Below, in pieces: positions 24,055 to 40,695 of a DNA stretch of 64,000 nucleotides (position 1 is its first letter; the number at the start of each line of letters is the position of its first letter). Location of the stretch: assembly GCA_028386065.3 (NCBI GenBank), contig JAKUCV010006766.1, positions 37,079-101,078 on the forward strand. Reading direction: 5' to 3'. The stretch comes from Turnera subulata (taxonomy: Eukaryota; Streptophyta; Magnoliopsida; Malpighiales; Passifloraceae). Under the pieces are notes generated by a model, which was not told the DNA's origin, ran no database searches, and worked only from the letters and a program-made list of their open reading frames with translations. The position numbers and the translations under genes are program-made.

Positions 24055-24830
24055 AACACAAACTCATTACACAAAATAAAATAACACAAGAGTCCAATTA
24101 CAATAATAAAAAGAACACAATAACATATAATATTTACTAAAAGTCTACCAAACTTAAACCGATAATAATCTTTTACGGAACAGACCTGCAATAAATTAAT
24201 AGGTAAGAGTGTGGCCATACAAGCCACGGGGGGAATACGATAGCGGTCTTCACGAAGAAGGGTCCTGTAAATGACAGGATGCACCATCTAAACAACTCTC
24301 GAACTGAAAAGTTGCTCCCATAAGCCGATCCCGTCGGCACTTTTGAATCCACGCTATTGACCCTTGCAGAGAGAGTCCACCAGCAGAAGACATAAACGAC
24401 GGGTTGAAGGAAACCCGAGAGCTTCCACCCGCGTACTAAATCTCCACCATAAAGCTTCGTCTCACTTTCCACTCGATGTAAATCGTTGACGCAAGAGATG
24501 CTTGAACGTGAACCCCGCGTCCATGAGTTGCATACCGAAAAGCTTGGCTTCACCCATGGGAAGAACAAAATAATCTCACAAGGAGAGCTAAAATTATTCC
24601 CATCTAAGGGTACTAGATCTATACATAAACTATAGAAACAAGAAAATAAACTAAAGATGTGGGGGGTTTACCATGGATGGTGAAAAAACCATCCATGACA
24701 ATCCCTATTTTGAACTTGAAAGTGGAGAAGCTAAAGAAAAAAGAGAGTCTCTCTCACCAAAATTTTGAATTTTGAAAACTAGTATTTTGACATAGTTACT
24801 AGACCCGCCTTTGATGCCATGTAATGAAGC
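24055..24830 (-). mobile_element. Fragment of an LTR-type element next to the gap (tentative)
   Basis: On the minus strand, ...TTCATTACA is followed by TGGCATCAAAGGCG (24819-24806), resembling an LTR end plus a drifted primer-binding site of the TGGTATCAGAGC type. The stretch to the left (24055-24805) would be the internal region or leader. It carries a perfect 10-base-pair hairpin (24672-24697) and no recognisable gag or pol. The 131-codon frame at 24173-24568 (-) has no known domain. The gap hides the rest. Confidence 0.4.
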
Positions 24831-25668
24831 GTAGCATATTAGTACTAACGCAGAGTATATGTTCTGATTAGCCATCTTGCCCTTCTCAGAAGCGCGAGTC
24901 AGCTGTCAATGTCCATTTCCCTGGTAAATCCAAAACCAAGTTATGGAAATCAAAAGACTATCATAAAAAGATAGAAATAAATAACTTAAATGCTTAATTA
25001 ATTTGGAACAATATATTACCACTATCGACTCACCCTAAACTCTAAAGAACATACTAATATTACTGATTTGCAATCCAAATCTCGTCTTTAATTTTGTCAA
25101 TATAGGAAAAGAAAATGTATAATCTAGCACGGAAATCTCAAAGCCCACTACTGGTTTTATTTGGATCAGATGATTCAATGACGAGCAACAGAAACTGAGA
25201 AAAGTAAATTAACTGTCATCATTTTTAAGTTAAACAAAAAAATAAAAAATTAAAGATGCCCCTGCTATGGTTGGTTAGCTGGCACTTGCCGGGTGGAATT
25301 GAATAGAAGCTGAAGCGCCACCGTTTTGGGATCACGACTTCAGGTAAGTCCACGTGTCGTAGCTCAGAGAAGAGAGGAGAATTCCATGCAGGAAGCCACG
25401 TACCCTTCTCTCTCTCTCTCTCTCTCTGTGTACCCCCACTACTTCAGCTATTTACCCATCCCATCTCTTCACGTTCAGTTTCTTGATCTCCCCTTCCATT
25501 TTTGCCATCTTTGCTCAACTGACACACAAAAAACAGACCCGAAAACAGAACACACAACAAATCCAAGTTCCTCAGGGTTTGGTTTCCTCGGTTCCTGCGC
25601 TTAATTGAGACAATAACTGGTTCCAAAATTTAATAACGGTACGGTCAAAGAGTTTTAATTAGTTAGTT
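24831..25668 (+). promoter_or_regulatory. Promoter and leader of the membrane-protein gene
   Basis: AT-rich DNA to about 25260, then a more GC-rich leader. A CCACGTGTCG motif (G-box, 25350-25359) and a CT microsatellite (25405-25428) lie within 320 bases of the ATG at 25669. No gene is seen. Confidence 0.4.
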
Positions 25669-26954
25669 ATGGTGAAGCTGGCGTCGGCTCGGGAGACGAG
25701 AATGTACGGGCCGAGGTTGGCCCGGAACCGGGCGGAGTACATGAACGCGGGGCTGTACGTGTTCGCCACCCTGGTGCTCATGGGCGGGATCTTGGCCCAG
25801 TTCTCCAGGGAGCCCAGGTCCGGGCTGGTCCTCATCCTCATAGCGGTTGCGCTTATCATAGTGGTCAACGTCCACGACCTCATCGCGCACCTCGCCGGGA
25901 TCGATTACCGTTTGCCCTTGATGGGGTTTGATACCCAGCTCGCCCTTGTGGAGTTTGCCGTCCCTGTGGTTCAAGCCTTGGGTGCCTCCCTCTTCTTCTT
26001 GGGCATTCTTTTCCTTTTCATCCAGGTATCTACATATATAGTGTACAATGACCAAAAGCTGTGTTTATCACATAACGGATTCATTCATCATACAATTGAT
26101 GATTGCCACTTGTGTACAAGTCTCTGATCTGAACTTTATAACTGATCTCTTTTTTTTGTCGCTTTTGTTTTCATTAAGGATGTCCAATTGCATTAATAGT
26201 TCTTTGTTTTGTTTCCTAGCTAGTGTGATTTATATATTAGTATGCTGATTGCTTATTGATATAATGTAGGAAGAAAAAGGATATGGTTTTTTCAAATTGG
26301 AGAAGCATGCACTGAGGATGCTAATTGCGGGGCCAGCTCTGTGGGTGTTAGGCTCAATCCATAACTCGTGCCAGATATACGAGAGAGCTGATGGGCATAC
26401 CCAAATCTTACAAGAGAGTGTTCACATCCCATTTCTCATGGGAAGTCTATTGTTCTTGGTGGGCTCAATTCTCAATATCCGCGAGAAGGATGGATGGGAA
26501 CATCATGGACTAGACCTAGTAGTAAGCTAGCCAGCCAGCGTTAGATTATCCACATTGATCGCCTGTGCTTTGTTTAAGGACTAGCTAGAATAGCTAGTAT
26601 ATATTATTGCGCATTGCAATTATTAATGCACATTCTCTTAATTAATGCATGCAGGGAAGGAATTGGATCTGGATTTGCTTCTTTGGGAGCCTATTGTTCT
26701 TCATTGGGGGTTTAACAAATGTTGTAAAGGTATTCAAAATGCAGCAGATGGATGGGCTGCGCCTGGAAAAGCTTCGGGGAGGGGCTCAGGAACGTTTGAT
26801 AATGGAGAGAGAAGGGCAAGTACCGCTCATCCTAGAAGAGCAGAGGAGGAGGAAAAGGATAGCTGAACAAGAAGCCAAAGCTGCAGCAGTACCACCTGTT
26901 TCTGCTTCTCTTCCTACTCCATACAAAGATGTGCTTATTGGCCAGAAGTCCTAA
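25669..26954 (+). CDS. Plant multi-pass membrane protein of unknown function
   Basis: Three exons (25669-26025, 26270-26521, 26655-26954), all phase 0, encode 302 residues. The N-terminus MVKLASARETRMYGPRLARN is strongly conserved in plant proteins annotated only as transmembrane proteins. At least six hydrophobic stretches are visible (about 27-45, 52-72, 92-118, 133-150, 173-190 and 205-225), followed by a charged, probably helical tail rich in Glu and Arg (RLIMEREG, EEQRRRKRIAEQEAK) that should face the cytosol. The paired short helices around GSLLFLVGSILN and GSLLFFIGGLTN look alike and recall the YrhK-like fold, but I cannot prove that assignment. Exon 1 is much more GC-rich than its surroundings. 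No function is known to me. Confidence 0.85.
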
Positions 26955-29056
26955 TTTGCTTCAGCCATATATATCAAAGTACACTTTTTGGTTTGACACA
27001 GAATTATCTGGTGTATTTGGAACTTTTTTGTCCTTTATCCCTGTTGATTTTTCATGGTATGAATATAATTCAGCTGATACTTGTGCATGCTTTACATAGC
27101 TACAGAAAAACAGGTTACTTTGAGTGTCAATTACCTGTGTAGGCCAGGTACCAATTCCTAGTTAGCTGTCTAAACACATATTAGTTCAAATACGTTAATC
27201 AATCAATGAAACACAAAAAGGGTGTTAAACAAAGAAAAATAGTTGAGTAGCAGATTAGCTTTCATCTATAACTCTATTCAGTTACCCAATTTTAGGTCAG
27301 GGGCAATCAAACCTGAGCAGAGGTATTCATAGGGATCATAGTTTTGGAGAAGATATGGTTGTGGCTAGTAAGTTAAAAGCTTAAATGTTGTCCGCTGTGA
27401 GCCTGTGACGATGCGTCGGGTGTCACTGGGCTAATGCTTACAGTGTGGGTTAGTTAGTTGCAGAAATTGGTTAGTTTGTTACTTTGTTATGAACCGTTAC
27501 TGGACTGGGCTAAGGACAAGGAGAGAAACACACACTTGTGACCTGACAAGATTAAGATTTTTCTTGGTCCGTCTGGGGAATGTCTCATCCATTATAACCA
27601 ACTGTGCAATATGTGTCGGACCTGAATTAGTGAGACAAAGTTCCAAATTTCGAATGGGAAACCAAAACGAAGAAATCCCTTTTCCTTTATGATTTTGAAC
27701 TGGTAATCGCTATTGTTGTTCTTTCATTCTCTTTAGAATCTCTGTTCATTGTCCATAACCAGGACGCAGCAGTCCCTTCGGGGCACTTGATAACAAAGAT
27801 AGAGCAAGCCATTTGTTAATTACAGGGGATGCCCAGCAATATTGTGTAAATTTTTCTTGAGTGAACTTCGTTTTCTAGTGGCGTTTCAGTGTTAATTTTG
27901 TTGTTTTTTTTTTATAAAGAACATGTTGATTTTGTTGACGATTTGCTTTAATTGATATTTGTTTCTTGTCAACTGTGGCTGTGGAAGATATTGCAATCCC
28001 TGTCTAAAATACAATATATTATTATTACTAACAAAAACTATAAGGATAGAGATCTTGACAAGCCAACACTATTTGTAACGTAATGGTATTTCTCTTATAC
28101 TTCGGTTTGGAGTTCAATCCCAATAATATGATTGAGGGTGGTTATGTGACAAGAAAAAGTTCTTGACCATAAAAAAACAAAACTCGGAGTACATAATGAA
28201 AAATTCCAAGTATATAACAAGGTATATAACTTTTAAATAATTTTAAACACATTTTATTCAATTCAAGAAAAAGATCTTGACCATAAAAAACAAAACTCGG
28301 AGTACATAATGAAAAATTCCAAGTATATAAAAAGGTATATAACTTTTAAATAATTTTAAACACATTTTATTCAATTCAAGATAACATTGAGTACTATTTT
28401 TAAGTTTATCATCTTTTTATCTTTCTTTTTCCATTTTTTACACTGAGAGGGTGATCTAGCAAAACCATCATTACTAAAGCTCATAATTTTATGAAATCCC
28501 CATCATTTTGTTCAATACCATATTACTTCACCTAACTCGGATTATTTTGTATGTATAATGTATGAGTACAACATTTTTCAGTAACATATTAATATTTCTA
28601 CTTCGCTGCATTACATTTCTGTTGAAATCTTTCGGGTATGACCGTTGAAACTCTATTGCACATTGTAAGCATTTCTTCCGGGGAAAAATAAAAAGAGAGG
28701 GAGGTTGAATTTCTACTGGAAAAAAAAAAAAAAATCCTTAATTATTCAGGGGAAAAAAAAAAGGTCGTAATTCCCTTTATCCTTATTTCTTCCCTTTAGC
28801 AGTTATACGGCAAATAATCTTCCTGTTTTGTCCCCACCTCGAAACTCATCGTCATCAGTTCAACTTATTAACCCTCCATCCCCAAATCAGTACAAATCTC
28901 CTCCCGGAACACAAATAGCCGAGCCCCTCACTTCTCCCTCGCCGCCTCCCAGATTTCCCCCGCCCCGAAAAGGGTTTTCCCAACCGCCGCCGACCCCAAA
29001 CCTTTTCCGGTACTCCGTTTTATCTCCATCCTATCCCATACCAACCCTAATTTCAG
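26955..29056. other. Intergenic region and PTB gene leader
   Basis: Contains a 3' UTR, a weak SINE-like remnant near 28080-28150 (TTTGGAGTTCAATCCC), the 114-base tandem duplication at 28150-28380, and from about 28800 the C-rich leader of the PTB gene with a donor at 29057. The frame 27489-27692 has no domain, and the frame starting at 28828 is leader sequence. Confidence 0.5.
28150..28380. repeat. Tandem duplication, two units of about 115 bases
   Basis: The segment starting CAAGAAAAAGTTCTTGACCA at 28150 recurs at 28264 as CAAGAAAAAGATCTTGACCA and runs to 28380 with only a few differences (one less A in a homopolymer, ACAAGG versus AAAAGG). The high identity points to a recent duplication. 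Confidence 0.85.
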
Positions 29057-29198
29057 GTATCGTACCCCCCAATCGTTTCTTCTTCTTTTTTTTTTTAACC
29101 AATTTTTCTTAATTTGATTTCCTTAATATCCTCCTCGCCTACCGCCACAGACTGCGCTTTTTTACATTTGTTGTGTTTGTTTGGTTAGAGTGCGATTA

Positions 29199-32100
29199 AT
29201 GGCATCTGTGTCGAGCCAGCCGCAGTTCCGTCTCACCCAGCCACCGTCTAAGGTGCTTCACCTGAGAAACTTGCCGTGGGAGTGCACGGAGGAGGAGTTG
29301 ATTGAGCTCGGGAAGCCCTTTGGTAGGGTTGTCAACACCAAGTGCAATGTCGGGGCCAACAAGAACCAAGCTTTTATCGAATTTGTGAGCTTTTTTCCTT
29401 CCTTTCTTTCTCTTGACGTCTTGTTTTTGGAGTTATAAGAGCTGTTTTTTTTTTTGTTGATTTAGGTTCTAATGTTTCTCTTTGTGTGGTTTTAGGAAGA
29501 TCAAAACCAGGCGATTAAAATGATTACTTACTACGCCACCTCCTCCGAGGCCGCTCAAGTGCGTGGGAAGACGGTGTACCTGCAGTATTCTAACAGGCAG
29601 GAGATAGTGAACAACAAAACAACTGCTGATGTTGCCGGGAACGTCTTGTTGGTCACCATTGAAGGCCCTGACGCGCGCCTTGTCAGCATTGATATTTTGC
29701 ACCTGGTAAGTAAGCAAATTGGATGCCTTAATGTTTATGGTTAGCGGAGGTAAAAAAAAAAAAAAAGACACATCCTTTATATCACCCTCTGAAAGGTGTT
29801 GCCAAATTCTGTACTTAGGGTGTAGTTTGTCGTGCTTTTTAAGGCTTTTGTTTGACACGAATGTAAATGGATCAGCAGGCCCATGTCAGGGGAATAGCTT
29901 CAATGGCAGCTTAGTGCATCGGGAGAAAGAGCACATGTGTGTTTGTCTCCTTCTTTCTCCTTTCCTTAACACTGCCTCTGTCTTCCCTACTCTTCCTCCT
30001 CACCTTCCTCTTCCTACCTTTAAGTAGTTTAGTTTAGGATATTTTCATTTTTTTTCCCCTCCGTTTTACCCCTCTTTTATCTTTAAATTTCTGTTTGATT
30101 TTCAGTACTATAGGCTTTTTGTTCACCACACGTAATGTTGCATTCTTTTTCCTTTGTTCTATATGATGTGTTAGTCAGTGTGGTTCTTTGTGGTGTTGTT
30201 CGGGATTTTCACTGATAAACAGAAGTTTCTTGGATTTGACAAGCAAGATTTGCAAGGTTATAATGTGGTATTTTATCTAACTTATGTGGATGTTGATGAG
30301 ATAAAAAGTGGATGTCATCCATCTGGACTAAGTGTCCTAGGTCCCTCTGCAAGCAATTACTGCACTGGGTGTAGGTTGTTAAAGATATTTAGGAAAGCAT
30401 ATGGGTTCTGGGTTTTGAGCTGCAGGGCGTTAGTTAACTGTTGAAATTCATTGTGTGGTTTGATCCTTAGAACCGTGATACAAGATTAGGTGGTCAATGA
30501 CCATATGTATCAGTCTCTGCTAGTGAAAAACTGTAAGTTTTCTGCATGGTTTTGGTTTCTTTCTTGTCGGTAAAACCCTAGATAAGTTAGTGCTCTATAT
30601 TAGAGGGTTGTTAATAGTTGCTGCACTGCTGGGTTAGAAGATCTTTAGCGTCCTGGTAGCTCCCAAGGTCCCCAAAATAGAGTTAGTGTATGACTTGATT
30701 ATACAGAATATTTTTTGTTGCTTGTTGGGATATGCATGTGTTTCTGTGGGGCTGCTATGATATTACCTGGTCATTTTTCTGTTCATTTGTATATTAGGAT
30801 CTTTTTCTAAATGCTGGAGAGTTCTAGAACCAGCTCATGTCTTAACTTATGGCATCTCTGTGCCGTCTTATCTTTCTGAAATTTTCCTATGCAGGTTTTT
30901 TCAGCTTTCGGATTTGTGCATAAAATTACTACATTTGAGAAGACAGCTGGTTTCCAGGTCTGTTTGTTTAAATTCTCTGAAATGTATTTCTAGGGTTCTT
31001 TTTGGTCAAACATAAACTAATTATTTGTATGTGCAGGCCTTGGTACAGTTCTCTGATGCAGAAACTGCTTCTTCTGCAAAGAATGCCCTGGATGGAAGAA
31101 ACATCCCTAGGTGACAGTTGTGTTAAATGTTTGACATGGTAGCTTGTCAAAACTGTTATGCAAACTGTACCTATAGAATTCAGCATTCACAGTAATACTT
31201 GATATGGCATTTTGGGTGAATATTCCTGGCATTCATTGATTGAACTTTTGTTAGACTGTCAACCTTCATGTGCTGATTGGTATCTAGGATTTGTCTAGTA
31301 TTATTTCATAGTCTATGTTTTTGCCACACTAAAATCTGAGTATAATGTGGAAGTTAGAGTTTAAAATGTCTTATGCTGCAGAGCTGTAACAAGCTTTTAA
31401 GAACTTGTGGAAGTATGAGCCATGAGCTGTCCACCAGTTTTGATTTTCAAAACCGTGAGACAGAGATGACTAACATCTACTTCTTCTATGTTTCAGTTAT
31501 TTGCTTCCTGATCACGGGCCTTGTGCCCTTAGGATCACATATTCTGCTCATACGGATTTGAGTGTGAAATTTCAGAGTTTCCGAAGCAGGTACTTTTGGT
31601 GTCTCTTAGTATGTTCTCCATCTTGTACCTGCACAGGCCTACTACCTGTACAGATGCATGCCTCTTTCTCTGGCTATGCTGTCTGTGTTTATGCTTCTCT
31701 AATCTAGCAGACTTTTATCCTCAATACTGCTGGACTTGTTGTCTCTGTCAACTAGAGCTGTTTTGCTGATGTTGGTAATTGTGCTTTGTGATTCAGAGAC
31801 TACACAAATCCAAATCTTCCTGTTGCACCATCAGCAATGGATGGAAGTGGCCTGGTGAGATGCTGCAAGTTATACTTATTATTTCCTATGAAATGGCAGT
31901 CTCCAAATGCCATATGTTGATCTACGTGATTGTTTTGCATTTTGAAACATTCATGCAGGCTTTTTTTTTTTTTGTTTTAGCCTAGCAGTCCTGCTAGTTC
32001 CCTATCACTATAATGTGATGTTGTATCCTGCTCGCATCATATCCTTGGGTTGGTTTGTTACTCTCAGTTTTGTTAAATGCTCTATTAAATCATTTCAGGT

Positions 32101-33411
32101 AAATGTGGGTGTTGATGGGAAGAAACTGGAACCTGAGAGCAATGTTCTTCTTGCGTCAATTGAGAATATGCAATATGCAGTCACGTTGGATGTTTTACAC
32201 ATGGTATTCCCATTTAACACTGATCTCTCTTGGTTGGCTTCGCATACTTAACACTGACCTTTCCCCCTCATTGTTGTCGTAGGTTTTTTCTGCTTTTGGG
32301 CCTGTGCAGAAAATTGCCATGTTTGATAAGAATGGCGGACTTCAGGCATTAGTTCAATATCCAGGTATTCTACAAACTTCTACCTTTTTCTATTTAGAAA
32401 ATGCCATTACAGTTGCCAAAAAGTGTATTGCGTCTCTGCAGTGGTCTTTTGCTAGGTAATGTGGTCCTGGGAGCAATTTTGTCACTTGCTCGGGGCCTGG
32501 TGATGAGTATCATTTTCCTTTGTGTTTATAGTCTATATGGTGCTGAAGTTAAAAAAATAAAAACTTAGCATCTGGAAGATGAATGAGTTTCATATTTCTA
32601 CGCATGTAAGTTGCAGTTCTTTGCTGGGATTTCTAAATTGAGGTGTTCTTGGTGCCATGTTGCAGATGTTCAAACAGCCGTTGGTGCTAAAGAAGCTTTG
32701 GAAGGACACTGCATTTATGATGGAGGATTTTGCAAACTTCATATTTCATATTCACGGCATAATGATCTCAGTATAAAGGTAAACTAAATTAGATGCTTGG
32801 TCTAATTTTTTTTTGTTCATGACAATGTGACTGGGATCCCTAGAAGAGTGAACTGAGCAGTGTTGTTGGTGGATCATGTGAAAGTTGTGAAGACTGGAAT
32901 AAAATCTAATTATAACGAACACAGTGTACTTCACTGTGGGGTGGTTGATAATTTTGAAATCGTTGAGGCTAAAATTGCAATTTTTTGTAATGTGACTACA
33001 TCTTTGCATCAGACAAAGCCTATTGTTCAGAGCTTGATTTGCTGGTTTCAGGTCAACAATGATCGTAGTAGAGACTACACGTTACCTCACGCTGCCATGA
33101 TGAGCCATCAGCCATCAATTCTTGGACAGCAACCAGCTTCAACACTTGGTCCTTCTACTCATCCATATCCAGGAAGTCAGTTTGTTCCTCCTCCAGAGCA
33201 TCAAATGATGCCTCAGCCTTCTGCTGGATGGGCTCCAGGTGTTCCGCCAGTACAGCATTCTATGCCTGGTCAGATGAACAGTCACCCTTACATGCCACCC
33301 GGAACTATGCCACCTCATATGGGACCTGGACCTATGCCACATCATATGCAGATGCCAGGTCACGGTGGCTTGCCTCAAGGTGGAATGTATAGGCCGGACC
33401 AGATGCGATAG
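29199..33411 (+). CDS. Polypyrimidine tract-binding protein homologue (PTB1/PTB2 type)
   Basis: Ten exons (29199-29384, 29496-29705, 30895-30957, 31037-31110, 31497-31589, 31797-31854, 32099-32203, 32283-32364, 32666-32778, 33052-33411) give 447 residues. RRM1 begins [20 protein letters not shown]2 follows at [18 protein letters not shown], and RRM3 at [23 protein letters not shown]2 and RRM3 share VFSAFG and ALVQ. The C-terminal 110 residues are rich in Pro, Met, His and Gly. Three RRMs plus such a tail match plant PTB1/PTB2, nuclear-cytoplasmic RNA-binding proteins that control alternative splicing. A 5' UTR intron (29057-29188) is likely. Intron 2 is long (1189 bases), the kind of place where plant PTB genes keep a poison exon, but I did not identify one. 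Confidence 0.93.
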
Positions 33412-34577
33412 CAAATCCACTATTGAGTTCAGTTATGGATTGTCCGTGTGCGAATTGGCAGAGATGCAAAGAATATGAAGAAAGGCAATGGCCGCCTGGA
33501 AGCCTGGAAATCCGCCACTGAAATCCCATATTTTTCAGAGCAAGTTTTCTTATGTTTTGTTTCTTAAAAAGCATTCCCCCTCCCCTCTTGGAAATTTTGA
33601 AGGTGAAAAGATTATGTTACTCAGTGGGGCTTAGAAACCTTTTGCAGGCAGAACTTGTAGTAAGTATTGTGGAATATTTTAGTACTTGTCTTGATTGTTG
33701 GTTTCCTGTATGGTAGCTAAGAAGATACTTGGCATGTTTTTGGGGGCATTATCTTACATTCTGTGTTTACAACTGGGCATGAACATTCTACTGCTGTTTA
33801 CAAGCTCCATAATGGCATGTATAATATTCGCCAATTTATATCGGACACCGTGCTTCTTGACTTGGCATATAAAAATTTCAAGGCATAAACTTTTGCATGC
33901 TGTAAACATCATAAAACCAGCATGCATTACATTCCCTGTTCTTTAGTGAAGCAAAAGATTTTTAGCATTCCAAATGCCGAGAAAAGATGAAAAATAACGA
34001 GAGAGAAGCCGTTGCATTTCCATTGTTGGACGAAAATAGATGGATGGAGTACATGTAAATGTAAGGAATGTGGTTGGGCTAAAGTAGTATTTATTAGCCT
34101 ATTAGGTAAATAAATAAACCCTTTTCCCGTTACCCAATTAAAGCAAATTATGAAAGTCGGAGAAATTTTATGGTGGGGGCTCGTTTGTTGTAGATTTGAT
34201 TTTAAATTCAATTATATTAGGAATAATTAAACCATATAAGTATATATATTGAATATGCAGATTTATTCTTAAAATAATACACAATAAATAAGGAAATAAT
34301 ATAAATTTTAGGAGATGAATGAAAACCTGATTATTTGTTAACATAAATAGGAATCTAAAACAAATCAAACTTGGAAAGTCCTCACCATAAAATTTCTCAT
34401 CAAAGTCGTCCACCTAGCTAATCAGTAATCACTAGCTAACCCCTTCTTATCCCCCTACAATAATCAGGGTTTTGGCTCCTCCTTTAATAACAACATAATA
34501 ACAAGACAAATAAAAGCGTCTCCGCCAACGCCAAACTCGCTTTCCTCTTCCTCTATTTTCCCTCTCTACACAACTCA
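33412..34577. other. Intergenic region between PTB and adenylosuccinate lyase
   Basis: PTB 3' UTR followed by AT-rich DNA and the short promoter of the next gene. Frames at 33695-33946 (+) and 33927-34413 (-) have no domain. I see nothing else. Confidence 0.5.
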
Positions 34578-38532
<3,955 letters not shown>

Positions 38533-39784
38533 GCTGATAGTTGACAATTGCCGCCAATAATCTCTGGTGGCATGTTGTTGTACCACAATTTTTCGCAGTC
38601 TTGTGATAGAATGTAATACCAGACCCAAAAGCAGCATGGGGGGAGAATCAAGAGCTGAAATTTTTGTAAGAGATACCGATTCTAACTAGCTTCTCAGCCT
38701 TGATTCGACAGAGCTGATGTTTTGTTAGTGATGCCTATTCCATACAAATCTTATACTCAATCCTTCAGGCATGACTATACAATCCAAGTATTTGTTACTC
38801 TGATGAGTGTCTTACCTCTTTCTTATCAAACAAGTTAGTGACTGATGAAATACTCCAACTTCAAAACATGTTTCATGGGTGATTTCCCACAGCAAGGAGT
38901 GCATCGTTTTCAACTCAGGATTCAAATTTGGCCTTTGTCTATAGAAAATATAATATCAGGAGGATCATGATGGGTTCGATAATATCCGATTCTGAATTAG
39001 TCGACCTGATAGTACCTGATACTGAATTAGTCGGCCTGTGGATTGAACAGGAAACCAGGAGGGAATTCACAACATCAAATTTTTTTCCCTTGGTTTCTTT
39101 TTTTCTAATTTCAAACATAAAAACAATAAACAAAAGCTAGGAACATTCTTTACATAAAGGGGAAATTGGGAATTGCAATTTGATTTTTTTTTTTACCGGT
39201 TCAGTTTCTTAAAAAGCAAACCGGGCTGGCTCGACGTGGATTGCTTCTCGAGAAGAAGCGTGTAAACAAAGATTGAGGTTTTGAAAATGGCCACACCCAC
39301 ACCTTCCCCTCTCTCTCTCTCTCTCTCTCTTTCTTTTGCGAAAGCAACTTTTCCAATTATTTTATCATCAAAACCACCCGAAACCACCCAAAACCCACCC
39401 ATCTCAACCAACCCCAACCGTCGGATCACAATCCGACATCCCACACTCTGCCACCACACCGTAACACAGTACGCCACCCTCATTAAATCCACGTCCCCAT
39501 CCCGTCCTCGTAAAAACAAAAAAAAAAAGGAAAAAAAAACATAAAAACCAAAGAAGAAAAAAAGGAAACGGTCCGGTCTTCCTTATTACTTCCTCTTCTT
39601 CCCCGTTTCTTTTTAAAAACCTTTAATCATCTCTCATCCCTCTTCAATAATCAGGGTTTTGTCTCCCTCCTCCTCCTCCTCCTCCTCCTCCTCCTGCTCG
39701 TCGCCTGCTAATCCGTTCCCCGGAGGCGAGACGACGCCGTCGCGGTAGAAGCCACCCCCCCCTTACCACCAGATTTAAACAAAG
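38533..39784. other. Intergenic region and SAP gene first leader exon
   Basis: Adenylosuccinate lyase 3' UTR, a 30-base tandem duplication (38978-39037), then a pyrimidine-rich promoter and leader with a CT microsatellite (39309-39331) and a CTC run (39667-39694) before the 5' UTR donor at 39785. Frames here (38928-39140 +, 39193-39519 -, 39281-39544 +) are low-complexity or repeat-driven. Confidence 0.5.
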
Positions 39785-40661
39785 GTACGAAACCGAAACC
39801 GAAACCGAACCGGAACACGTTTTGCTTACAAGAACATAAGTTGAAACATTTTTCGATTCAGTTTTCGTTGTTGGTTTAGTATTTTTTTTTTTTTTTCGTT
39901 TTTGGTTTTCCGGTTTCGTGGCAGCCGTTAGATCTATCCAATCATGTAATTTTTGTGCGGTCGGGATTAATTTTGTGAGGGGTGGAGGAATTAGAGGATG
40001 AGTTCCTATGAGCTGGAACCAGCAGTTTTGTTTTTGGATCCTTCATGAAGCTGCTGGAATTTTTTTTTTTTTATCTTTTTAGTCGCAATCTCCATTCTAC
40101 CCTCCGGTTTAGCTCCGAACCTAACCGCATTCCGCGTGTCCATTCACGTCATTTAACCACACACCCCACGTGTAGAATTTGTCCTTTCTCGCCCCAAATT
40201 AAATACTTTTAGATTTCCTAATTCTCTGAGAATTGCAGAATGTTACGGAGTCGTAACGGAACTTACCATACTACCCTCGCCCACAAAATCTTTAACCCCC
40301 TGATAACCTTGCCTCCACGCACCGTTTTCGTTTTCTTAAGCGTGAGGTAAAGGGTAGATTAGTCAAAATGTTTGACTAGGAGTAAGATTTTTTGTCGCCG
40401 GTAAAACAACCGACTTTTTTAAGAAAAATCTGTTTTGAGCTATAAAAACTGGTTTCTGTTCGGAGAAGATTTACACGATTAATAATATTAAGTTAACACA
40501 CCCTCCTCTCTTCCTGCGATTTTGTTTTCTTCTCATCAATCGAAGGGAGAAAGATGAAGAATTAGAAAGATTCAATTCAAAAAATAAAAGAAAACCCTTA
40601 ACCCAACACAACACAAACCTCTATTTTATTATTGTTTGTATTTATTTTTTTTTAATTGCAG
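39785..40661 (+). other. 5' UTR intron of the SAP gene
   Basis: Donor AAAG|GTACGA and acceptor ATTGCAG|AGAAGG bound an 877-base T-rich intron ending 34 bases before the start codon. Such leader introns are common in plant SAP genes and often raise expression. Confidence 0.55.
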
Positions 40662-40695
40662 AGAAGGGAAAGGAAGAGAAGAAGAAGGAGAAGCT

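Noticed and set aside
24173..24568. 131-codon minus-strand ORF beside the gap
   Set aside because: No gag, protease or other element domain; more likely leader sequence of an LTR-type element.
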